From an uncultured Porphyromonadaceae bacterium (GTDB taxonomy: Bacteria > Bacteroidota > Bacteroidia > Bacteroidales > Muribaculaceae), in assembly GCA_947175645.1 (NCBI GenBank), contig CAMWNP010000029.1:1-36504 (forward strand): 36,504 nt of DNA. The letters run 5' to 3'. A program made the position numbers and the translations under genes. Below are positions 24,293 through 32,100 of this stretch, in pieces. The notes under the pieces were generated by a model. That model had not been told where the DNA came from. It was given only the letters and a program-made list of their open reading frames with translations, and made no database searches. Every line of letters begins with the position of its first letter. The first letter of the stretch is position 1.

Positions 24293-24622
24293 ATGTTTAA
24301 ATCAACACGTACAACATCCGAAGATAAATTTACATATATCGCATGGTTAGAAACATTAACACTTCGCGAGATAGTGGTACATATGCAAGAGTCACCAGAG
24401 AAAGCTCAACAGTTCTATGATAACATCTCGAATGAGTTTGATATAAGCTTCAAAGTCAAAGCTGCTGCATTGATATATCTGATTAAGACTCAGTACAAGA
24501 ATGAGCCTGAAGTTATAAGTTTTGACTATGACTTTCAAACACTGCTCAACAAGTCATATGTACCCGAATATGACTATGTTATTATCAAACAATTGTATCA
24601 GACATTGTATGAACGACCATGA
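24293..24622 (+). CDS. Hypothetical protein, 109 residues
   Basis: I do not recognise it. The protein looks all-helical: segments such as FTYIAWLETLTLREIVVHMQ and VKAAALIYLIKTQYKNEPEV carry amphipathic patterns, ending in YVIIKQLYQTLYERP. There is no membrane helix, zinc site or signal peptide. The start ATG overlaps a CAAAAATATG stretch, the same string found before the leader hairpins at 3343 and 3428. The usual promoter box is absent and there is no 3' motif. It precedes two related small genes (24815 and 25708), but I see no similarity to them. Confidence 0.7.
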   Translation: MFKSTRTTSEDKFTYIAWLETLTLREIVVHMQESPEKAQQFYDNISNEFDISFKVKAAALIYLIKTQYKNEPEVISFDYDFQTLLNKSYVPEYDYVIIKQLYQTLYERP

Positions 24623-24624
24623 GA

Positions 24625-24790
24625 TGTTGACATACAAGTGTGAACAACATATGGATTACATGTCCTCGCGAACATATGGTTGACATGTGTGTGTGAACAA
24701 TACACAACTTACATGTCCTCGCGAACATATGGTTGACATGTGTGTTTGAACAATACACAACTTACATGTCCTCACGAACATATGGTTGAC
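24625..24790. repeat. 53-bp tandem repeat within 13-bp-unit array
   Basis: A 53-base period is clear: TTACATGTCCTCGCGAACAT starts at 24656 and at 24709, and again with one change at 24762. The unit continues ATGGTTGACATGTGTGTGTG and AACAATACACAAC. The copies are almost identical, so the expansion is recent. Confidence 0.85.
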
Positions 24791-24805
24791 ATATATTTTT
24801 GCATC
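24791..24805 (+). promoter_or_regulatory. Promoter-like motif ATATATTTTTGCATC
   Basis: It begins 24 bases before the ATG at 24815 and supports that start over an upstream open frame in repeat DNA. Confidence 0.5.
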
Positions 24806-24814
24806 GATGCAAAC

Positions 24815-25309
24815 ATGACTGATTTATTATATTCAAGTCTTGCAGCGGATGAGTTGACTAAGAAGACAATCAAAAACCTAGTGCCATACTTCCAATGCAA
24901 TCCATCGGAATATGACATGTTCAAATGTATGGTCGAAGGTAAAATGTATTATGATGTGATTTGTGAAACTGACATCGAGAATATTCTAAAGGTTGATAGA
25001 CAAAAAGATTATGTAAGAGCTGTTTCGCAATATGAGAGTAATGAACAGTTAAAACAAGATGTTTTAGATGGGTATTGTTTCGCATTGCATGTACTTGGGT
25101 TTAGGTATGTCCATTTGTGTAGTCCACGAACTGATTACATTCAGTACAAACTCGGATTGATGTTGTTGATGCTTGCATATGGATATGACAAAGCTAACAA
25201 TGTACTGAAACTATACTTCAAGAATATTGACCTGGAAGAGATTGCCAAACTCAAAACATTCGCAGATATGTCGAAGTTTGTAGATGAACATGCCTGGAAA
25301 GGTAACTGA
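24815..25309 (+). CDS. Hypothetical protein, 164 residues (paralog of the 25708 gene)
   Basis: The function is not recognised. The protein is helical and acidic. Its N-terminal half matches the gene at 25708: LVPYFQCNPSEYDMFKCMVE aligns with IAEYFQDNQDDYNLFRCKVE. VLDGYCFALHVLGFRYV also aligns loosely with ALDGDAAARYKLGVRLL. The two are therefore diverged copies. The second alignment has the look of a Sel1- or TPR-like helical repeat, which I regard only as a possibility. Upstream in-frame codons from 24740 are repeat DNA. CATATTTTTGTTC follows the stop at 25316-25328. Confidence 0.75.
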   Translation: MTDLLYSSLAADELTKKTIKNLVPYFQCNPSEYDMFKCMVEGKMYYDVICETDIENILKVDRQKDYVRAVSQYESNEQLKQDVLDGYCFALHVLGFRYVHLCSPRTDYIQYKLGLMLLMLAYGYDKANNVLKLYFKNIDLEEIAKLKTFADMSKFVDEHAWKGN

Positions 25310-25460
25310 TTTTGTCATATTTTTGTTCAACTCCCGAGTTCGAGGTAGTTGTGAAACTTTTTGAAAATTGAAGTTAACCATGTCCTGGACAGGTGTTGAT
25401 TACATGAGTGGTCAACATGTGGTTCGCATGTATGTGTCGATATATGTACTTCACATGGAG
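25310..25460. repeat. 3' motif, partial third copy of the inverted-repeat element, short 13-bp array
   Basis: This is the first part of a 398-base gap without a gene (25310-25707). CATATTTTTGTTC comes first. GTTGTGAAACTTTTTGAAAA and then AAGTTAACCATGTCCTGGAC (25349-25390) form a shortened copy of the element at 25461-25620, apparently deleted between two GAAAATTG strings. Reverse-sense 13-bp units follow. Confidence 0.65.
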
Positions 25461-25620
25461 CTGTCGGAACATAGGTCAACAATTGAATCTTACTATGTCC
25501 TGGTCATGACAAAAATGAATTCTCGAGATGTGTCAGAAACTCGAGAGTTGTGAAACTTTTTTGAAAATTGGTCTTCGACATGAATTTTGAAAATTGAAGT
25601 TAACCGTGTCCTGGACAGGT
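25461..25620 (+). repeat. Left arm of an inverted repeat of about 150 bp
   Basis: The arm runs from TGTCGGAACATAGGTCAACA to CCGTGTCCTGGACAGG. Its reverse complement, with few differences, is at 27251-27405. It contains an internal hairpin TCTCGAG (25520-25526), loop of 12, CTCGAGA (25539-25545). In the other arm the stem sequence differs but still pairs. The two arms enclose the 25708 and 26383 genes. Confidence 0.8.
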
Positions 25621-25707
25621 ATTGATGCAAGCCATGTTGTGACATATATGTTGGCATATCATGCGAACTACTTACGTCAACACCACTCTTCTTTATCGTA
25701 CGTGTAA

Positions 25708-26178
25708 ATGCATAATATCAACACAGGACTGTTGGACTCGATTGCTGAGTACTTCCAAGACAATCAAGATGACTACAACCTATTTCGTTGCAAAGTCGAG
25801 AAGAAGATGGTTGCAAACAATATATGTGAATATGACCTTTATGTCATGTTCGAAGTTGACCAGAGGAACATCAACCATTTGGAGAACATCGAGAATGAGA
25901 ACAATGCTGTATTGAAACGTTATGCATTGGATGGAGATGCTGCTGCAAGATATAAGCTTGGAGTTAGATTGCTATGGGAGTACAGACAATGGCATGAAGT
26001 TTCGAAGTTTCTCATAGGGTTTGCACTACTATGTTTGTCTAATACGTTATGGGATTGTAAGCAGTACATTCGTGACAATTTTGATGATGAGGTATTGAAA
26101 TCCACTATGTCGAAAGGATTCACTGTCGAACATATGTTCAACCTTGCTCGAACATGTATGAAGCGCGTACATTGGTGA
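25708..26178 (+). CDS. Hypothetical protein, 156 residues (paralog of the 24815 gene)
   Basis: The protein is a diverged copy of the 24815 gene (matching segments YFQDNQDDYNLFRCKVEKKM and LDGDAAARYKLGVRLLWEYR). The phrase A-A-A-R-Y-K-L-G-V-R-L-L resembles the A-x-x-x-L-G-x-x-Y pattern of Sel1-like repeats, but there is only one, so this is weak. The second half is helical (EVSKFLIGFALLCLSNTLWD) and ends in a basic tail. No promoter box is seen. The ATG at 25708 is chosen because the paralog starts at a matching place. A CATATTTTTGTTAC motif lies at 26203-26216. It lies inside the inverted repeat. Confidence 0.72.
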   Translation: MHNINTGLLDSIAEYFQDNQDDYNLFRCKVEKKMVANNICEYDLYVMFEVDQRNINHLENIENENNAVLKRYALDGDAAARYKLGVRLLWEYRQWHEVSKFLIGFALLCLSNTLWDCKQYIRDNFDDEVLKSTMSKGFTVEHMFNLARTCMKRVHW

Positions 26179-26202
26179 ACGATATGCTCACATGAATAGT
26201 AA

Positions 26203-26370
26203 CATATTTTTGTTACTTTCGACACATAGTCAACATATGTACTTCGCACTGTACGTCGACACATACGTTGTTCATACGACTGGTCAACATAGTACCTTTA
26301 CACATAGGTCAACATACAATGCTCACCACCCCATGAACCAGACAATGATAAATCATTATTATCTCGATAT
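26203..26370. repeat. 3' motif and 13-bp-unit array
   Basis: CATATTTTTGTTAC is followed by reverse-sense units (GTCGACACATACGTTGTTCA, GGTCAACATACAATGCTCAC). The stretch ends about 20 bases before the next ATG, with no promoter box visible. Confidence 0.65.
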
Positions 26371-26382
26371 GTAACTACACAT

Positions 26383-27147
26383 ATGTCACAAGATTCATAT
26401 GAATGGACCAATGAAGAACTACGAACCATTAACAGATTTGTTACATTCTTAGAGTCAACCCAAATTATACAGAATGATTCATTGAACACTAACGAGCGAA
26501 TAGATATGTTGAACGCACTTAGATTCATTAAGTATGATTACAACAATCTTAACATGGACCTCGAAACATTGAGTTTGCTATTGAATAGTAACGACTCATA
26601 TGACGAAGGTCTATTGAATGAATGTGCTAATATTGACCGCAATGACCTAACCGAAAATGAAGACCATGCATTTGTTACAAAAATAGTTCGAATGATGAAG
26701 AACAGCTTAGATGCTGAAGACCTTATTCAATACAACATTACACTAGATGATATTGTTCGATATAGAGATTACATCAATCTCGAGCGAATTGAATATGTTA
26801 ACATGCCTAATCAAACAATATACTCATCAGATTCATTGCGAGGATTCTTTATGAACTGTGAATCATTATGTGAGGTTAACATTGCTGGCTTAACATCGAA
26901 ATGTTTGACAGATATGAGTGAAATGTTCAGTTGTTGCTATAACCTCAAATATGTTAACATCTCGAATATGAAGATTCCGAATGTCAAGCACATGGAATCT
27001 ATGTTTGAGAATTGCGGAATGTTGGAAATAGTGAATATGACAAACATATTTGCATCGCGAGGATGCAACACAAGTAATATGTTTATATTCACAAACAGCA
27101 ACATATCTATTGACACAAGTTTCTCGAACGTTCGCTGCGGAGCATAG
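26383..27147 (+). CDS. BspA-type repeat protein, 254 residues (shares N-terminus with the 27662 gene)
   Basis: The N-terminal 130 residues are acidic and helical. They begin YEWTNEELRTINRFVTFLES, which aligns with IEWSYAELETIDKFIKQMRS of the 27662 gene, so the two form a subfamily. Only three or four BspA-like repeats follow: DSLRGFFMNCESLCEVNIAG, CLTDMSEMFSCCYNLKYVNI and NVKHMESMFENCGMLEIVNM. The end is short and lacks most of the usual cap, so the gene may be C-terminally truncated. A TGTATTTTTGA motif occurs about 40 bases after the stop. It lies within the inverted repeat with the 25708 gene. Confidence 0.85.
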   Translation: MSQDSYEWTNEELRTINRFVTFLESTQIIQNDSLNTNERIDMLNALRFIKYDYNNLNMDLETLSLLLNSNDSYDEGLLNECANIDRNDLTENEDHAFVTKIVRMMKNSLDAEDLIQYNITLDDIVRYRDYINLERIEYVNMPNQTIYSSDSLRGFFMNCESLCEVNIAGLTSKCLTDMSEMFSCCYNLKYVNISNMKIPNVKHMESMFENCGMLEIVNMTNIFASRGCNTSNMFIFTNSNISIDTSFSNVRCGA

Positions 27148-27185
27148 TTGAACTTTGACTCGTCACGTTCATTGAATGATGTGAG

Positions 27186-27250
27186 TGTATTTTTGACATA
27201 CTCGAGTGAATAGTATGCGAACCACATGTTAACCATTCATGTAATAAACA
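27186..27250. terminator. 3' motif TGTATTTTTGA and short repeat tail
   Basis: The motif (27186-27196) is farther from its stop than usual. About 50 bases of forward 13-bp units lead to the right arm of the inverted repeat. Confidence 0.4.
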
Positions 27251-27405
27251 CATGTCCAGTACATGGTAAGATTCAATTTTCAAAATTCATGTCGAGAACC
27301 AATTTTCAAAAAGTTTCACAACTCTCAAGTTTCTGATACATCTTGAAATTCATTTTTGTCATGACCAGGACATAGTAAGATTCAATTGTTGACCTATGTT
27401 TCGAC
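27251..27405 (-). repeat. Right arm of the inverted repeat of about 150 bp
   Basis: This is the reverse complement of 25461-25620 with scattered differences. The internal hairpin is TCTCAAG (27323-27329) with CTTGAAA (27342-27348), loop of 12. One pair is switched from G-C to A-T and one is a wobble, so pairing is kept. Inside the arm, CAAAATT strings mark the slippage points seen in the shortened third copy at 25349. Confidence 0.8.
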
Positions 27406-27630
27406 ACATACATGTTGACCACTCATGTGAAGTACATATGTTGACATACACATGCTCACAAGTCATGCGAGTCATACATGCTCATGCGTAGCTCTGAAGG
27501 ATTCTTTGAATCCCTGAGTCGTCTCACGAAGGATTGTTTCACAATCCCGCGACTTCGTCGTACGAAGCGCATAGCGCTCACCACTCATGTGAAGTACATA
27601 TGTTGACATACACATGTGAACAACACTCAT
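27406..27630. repeat. 13-bp-unit array with hairpin island E
   Basis: The island (27483-27580) holds four perfect hairpins, all with three-base loops. They are GGATTC-TTT-GAATCC (27499-27513), GGATTGT-TTC-ACAATCC (27531-27547), CGAC-TTC-GTCG (27550-27560) and AGCGC-ATA-GCGCT (27566-27578). Its left edge, CATGCTCATGCGTAGCTCTG, is identical to that of island F at 34631. The flanks are forward units such as TGTTGACCACTCA and TGTGAAGTACATA. With the inverted-repeat arm this fills 27148-27661. Confidence 0.75.
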
Positions 27631-27634
27631 CAGT

Positions 27635-27646
27635 TTATTTTTGTTC
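27635..27646 (+). promoter_or_regulatory. Promoter-like motif TTATTTTTGTTC
   Basis: It is 27 bases before the ATG at 27662 and identical to the box before the 14964 gene. Confidence 0.6.
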
Positions 27647-27661
27647 GCACTTCAATTCGCA

Positions 27662-28669
27662 ATGAATATCGAATGGTCATATGCTGAACTTGAAACAATT
27701 GACAAATTCATTAAACAAATGCGTAGTTACATTAATACCTATCGACCCGACGAAGATAATTATACTGCTGAGCATCTTGTGACAGAGCTTGAACAGCTTC
27801 GAAGTGTAAACTATAACGTGAGCAATATCAACCTACCAATCAATATCTATTTCTATTTCAACGGAGGTTATTACAATGATGATATATACTACGATACTGA
27901 AACCATTGATTTCAACATCCATCATGACCATCTCATGAATGACAATTTTGAACTCATCAGCACACTCACATTATTACAGAATGACATCAAAGATGTAAAC
28001 CTTCATGATATGCATGTACCTGCGAATGTACTGACAAACATACTCAGTAACCACGTGATTACAAAAATAGTATTAACAAATGTAACATCCGAAATCACAA
28101 CCTTCGTAGGAGTTGCAAAATGTTCGAACATTGAATATGTTGAATTTGTGAATTTCAATACTCCGAATCTAATCTCATGTGCGGAAATGTTCACAAATTC
28201 TAATCTTAGATATGTAAACATCACTGGTTGGAATGCACCTAATCTATTGGATGCAAGCTATATGTTCTCAGAATGTTATCATTTAAAACAAATAGTAGGT
28301 AGTAATAACTTTATTAAATCACGAGTGAGAACACTTGAAGGCATGCTATCAGAATGTGAAGATTTGCAAACATTCGATGTAACAGGATGTGATATCTCAA
28401 ATGTCACAAACATGAGTAACATGTTCTATGGTTGCAAGAATCTGCTACATATTCGAGGTTTAGAACATCTGATTCTGTTCAGTGTAATCAATATGAAGAT
28501 GATGTTCTGCGGCTGTGATAGATTGAACAATGTCACTATTACATTCGGAGATGATACTGAAGTTGATAAAGAAAAGATAACATCCATGTTCGGTGATAAT
28601 GATGATGAATGTAATTTGTATGTAATGGTCAACACTAAATGCGAGAAGTTTGCGATAGGTCTATCGTAA
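27662..28669 (+). CDS. BspA-type repeat protein, 335 residues
   Basis: The N-terminal 130 residues are acidic and helical. They share the opening motif (IEWSYAELETIDKFIKQ) with the 26383 gene. BspA repeats follow: FNTPNLISCAEMFTNSNLRY, WNAPNLLDASYMFSECYHLK, CDISNVTNMSNMFYGCKNLL. The C-terminus (CNLYVMVNTKCEKFAIG) is a family-type cap. Seven extra upstream codons could be read from a TTG inside the promoter motif; the ATG at 27662 is the better start. AAATATTTTGCA after the stop is a weaker form of the 3' motif. Confidence 0.88.
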   Translation: MNIEWSYAELETIDKFIKQMRSYINTYRPDEDNYTAEHLVTELEQLRSVNYNVSNINLPINIYFYFNGGYYNDDIYYDTETIDFNIHHDHLMNDNFELISTLTLLQNDIKDVNLHDMHVPANVLTNILSNHVITKIVLTNVTSEITTFVGVAKCSNIEYVEFVNFNTPNLISCAEMFTNSNLRYVNITGWNAPNLLDASYMFSECYHLKQIVGSNNFIKSRVRTLEGMLSECEDLQTFDVTGCDISNVTNMSNMFYGCKNLLHIRGLEHLILFSVINMKMMFCGCDRLNNVTITFGDDTEVDKEKITSMFGDNDDECNLYVMVNTKCEKFAIGLS

Positions 28670-28679
28670 GAAAATATTT

Positions 28680-29065
28680 TGCACTGGATGGTCAACGTAC
28701 GTCGCGATGCATTAGTGCCGAAGTATGTTACGACTGCTTCATGTTGACCATGTTGCGACAGTTCTATGTGAAGTACATATGTTGACCATGTTGCGACAGT
28801 TCTATGTGAAGTACATATGTTGACAATGTTGCGACTGGCGCCATGCTCACCACATCTTGTAACATATACATGTTCACCATGTTGCGACAGTTCTATGTGA
28901 AGTACATCGCTTACATGTATTGCTTACCATCTCGTGATATACAAGTGTGGACAGTACACATGTCTTGACATACATGCGAGTCATACAAGTGTGGACAACT
29001 CCATGTTCACCAGCTTGCTCACAACACACTGTTCACATCATCCATCACTCATCATCTCGTCAACA
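28680..29065. repeat. 13-bp-unit array with 38-bp tandem copies
   Basis: This occupies most of the 477-base gap before rpb2. A block of about 38 bases, TGTTGCGACAGTTCTATG then TGAAGTACATATGTTGACCA, is repeated at about 28754, 28792 and, partly, at 28881. Other units are TGCTCACCACATC and TGCGAGTCATACA. No hairpin island and no gene are seen. Confidence 0.8.
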
Positions 29066-29071
29066 TAGATT

Positions 29072-29130
29072 TTTTAACACTCTATTTTTATACCTCGTGT
29101 GAGCACTTCGAGTCCACATTATTTTTATTC
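29072..29130 (+). promoter_or_regulatory. Two-box upstream region of rpb2
   Basis: Box 1 is TTTTAACACTCTATTTTT (29072-29089), then ATACC. Box 2 is TTATTTTTATTC (29119-29130), 28 bases before the ATG. Then come ACTACATAAACCGAAT and ATG. rpb1 has the same boxes and nearly the same final leader. The intervening sequence is not conserved, so the boxes themselves are probably what is selected. Confidence 0.7.
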
Positions 29131-29146
29131 ACTACATAAACCGAAT

Positions 29147-32100
29147 ATGTCTAGCCTTACCAAAGACCTTTACAATATGACTCAAGACAAAATCGCTGAC
29201 GAGAATGACGAGCGATACATGAACAACGCTCTTCTATACCCTGTAGCGAAAGCATTCCTTGAGAAGTTCCCACAGTACTACGACATCATTCGCACATATG
29301 AATTCTCAATGGATGCAATCCCGAATGTGGTAGGCAAGACTGCTGTCTGCAAAGAGTACATCACAATTGACAAAACAACATTCATTGTGTTTCAATGTAA
29401 TGTTGAGAATGTTCGCATATACTCACCTGACACAATTGAGGCTTACCAATATTCTAACTTCGGATATGTTCCTACTCCAAATGTAGCACTGTCGAAGAAA
29501 GGTTTATACTCCGCCGTACTGGTCGGAGATATATGTTACACATATTCCATCTACCACAAGTCTTCAGCATTCGAAGGTTACAGTGATATAGTCAATACTG
29601 TAAATAACTCCGCAACTACAACAACGTTCTCCAATAAGGTTCCAAATGGGTATTGCGTCAATATTCCAATCCCGATTGGTTGCAAATACTGTTCACTCAA
29701 TCACTATGACGAAGCAACGCTAATCAAGTCTGGTGAAGAACTTCGTGAACTGTATGGTTTCTTCATTGTTGACGGGTTTGTTCGTTACATCCTTCCAATC
29801 TACAAGAAGCCATTCAACAAACCAATCATCTACAAAGAGAACTACGAAGAACGTCTGTCACAGACACAGACAATCTACACGAAGGAATATGAGTATGAGA
29901 ATTCATATTACATCGTCGGTGCAATGGTTGCACCCAAGAATGCTCACAGTGGTCGTGGTGGACAGATTGCGAACATTCCTGATTTTGGATTCTCGTTGCA
30001 ATTGAATCATCCAACTATGAACACTGATTCGAACTACAGTGGGAAGAAGTCAAAAAAGCTTATCAACTTTGTGCCAATCAAGTACTTGTTCGCAGCATTT
30101 GATTGCGTTACTGATGAAGACATGATGAAGTACATATGTCCGCAGATGGACAACTTTGGTTGTATCAATGCGATTCGCCAGGCATGTCTACAAGGATATA
30201 AGCATAAGGAGATTATCAAGAATGCAGCTATTAAGTTGCGAAGTTCAGGTGAATACATATTGTACGCAGAACCAATTACATCATACACTGCGAAGTACAT
30301 CATCGGCACTGCGATATTGTCACAGAAGACTAAAGATGATTTGCTCGAGAAGTGTAATAAGAATGAACAGGAGTACAAGACATTAGTAGTCAATACTGTC
30401 TCCGAGATTCTTGACACAAGATTCATGCCAGGTATTGGTTGCACAGGAAATGTTGACGTTGATCGTAACACTGCTGTCTGCACCGAGATTGGCAACATTG
30501 TGAAGTCATTATATGAAATTGGATATGGTCTTGAAGCATCGCAAGACAAGACTAGTTTGACCAACAGGCGAATACGAAATGGTCAACAGATGATTCAAGA
30601 ATTTAAGACGTTCCACAACGTGCGAATGAGGGAGTTGTTCGCAGAAGTCAAACCACTGTTCCAAACATCTAAGGACCCCAGACACATCAACGAGAGACTC
30701 AAAAATATGATGCTCACCATTGCGAAGAATATAAGCATAGCTCAATCCAAATCGTTGATCAACTCATTCAAAGGTACAAGTAAAGAGCAAAGTAAGATTC
30801 GAACTGACCTAATCAAATTGAAGAATCAAGCATTCGTGTGGAACAAGTTGCGCGAGATTGTGATTAGCAGTGATACTAAGCAAGTTGGTGCAACTGTCTC
30901 ATGGGAACATAGAACTGTTCACCAGTCTGAGTTGTTCTTCATATGTCCGACACAGACACCTGAGAGTGGTGCGAACACAGGTAGGTTCAAGACTCCAACA
31001 CTATACACATATTTGACATTGTCGAGTAGTGGGAATAAGTTGATGAACATCATCAAGAAGAGTGAGACTTACATCAACAATATCAGGTTGTCCGAACATC
31101 CGGAGTTGATGTACACCATACGGTTGAACGGGAATATTTGCGGATATGTTGAACAGTATGGTCATGTCGAAAAGTTGTATAAGGATTTGATGCAAGCTCG
31201 TGCTGACGGAAGGGTTGAAATTGATGCTAGCATCATACTTAATCACAATTTGGGTAGACTTGACTTGTGGACCGATACTGGTAGAATCGTAAGTCCATTC
31301 GTAAATGTTGCCAATGCTTTTGAGATTGAGATTGTCGGGAGTGATGCGAAGAGTGATGTTGAACATAGTGTGCAGAGTACTATGCTGACTGGTGGTGGAC
31401 AGTGTGGTGAGCATGATGTTGACCACACTGGTGACCACGCATGCGGACATACATCTCTCGCAGGTTCATCAACCAACTCAGGCAACCTATCACTCAAATG
31501 TATCGTGAAACCAAAGCAGGCATTCAAGGATTGGTTGTCCAAATGTACAACATCAGTCAATACATTCGATGATGGTTTCAAACAAGGGTTCATCGAGTAC
31601 TTTGACCCGGAGATGTGTATCAATAATGCTGTTATAGCTCCAAGCATGAAGGAGTTCCTCGAGAATGCAACAATGTACACACACTGTGCATTACCAGGAC
31701 ATATTCACGGAATTATTGCTGCGATGGTGCCAGGCATGAACATGAACGCATCTGTACGAACAGCACTGATGACCAACCATGTCAAGCAAGCTATTGGACC
31801 TGTACTTCGATACCCACAGCTCAAGTACATCGATGATAATAACATTCTCATCTCACCACAAGTGCCAATCATAAGACCTTGCACATATGACTTCCTACAT
31901 ATGAACGAGACACCATGCGGTCAGAATGTAATTGTCGCATTCATGCAAGAGAAGTACAACCAAGAGGATGCTATCATAATGAATCGCTGTAGTGTCGAAC
32001 AAGGACTGTTAAAGATTGATTCGTTGTGCATGAAGGAGTACAAGATTGACCACAACGATGAAGCTTTCAAAGTGCCATCAGGTAACATCACATTGAATGG

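Noticed and set aside
25368-25553. A 61-codon plus-strand frame in the inverted-repeat region
   Set aside because: It spans the truncated element copy, array units and part of the arm, and has no promoter box or recognisable protein features.
25661-25915. An 84-codon frame overlapping the 25708 gene
   Set aside because: It overlaps in another frame. The 25708 frame is supported by its paralog at 24815.
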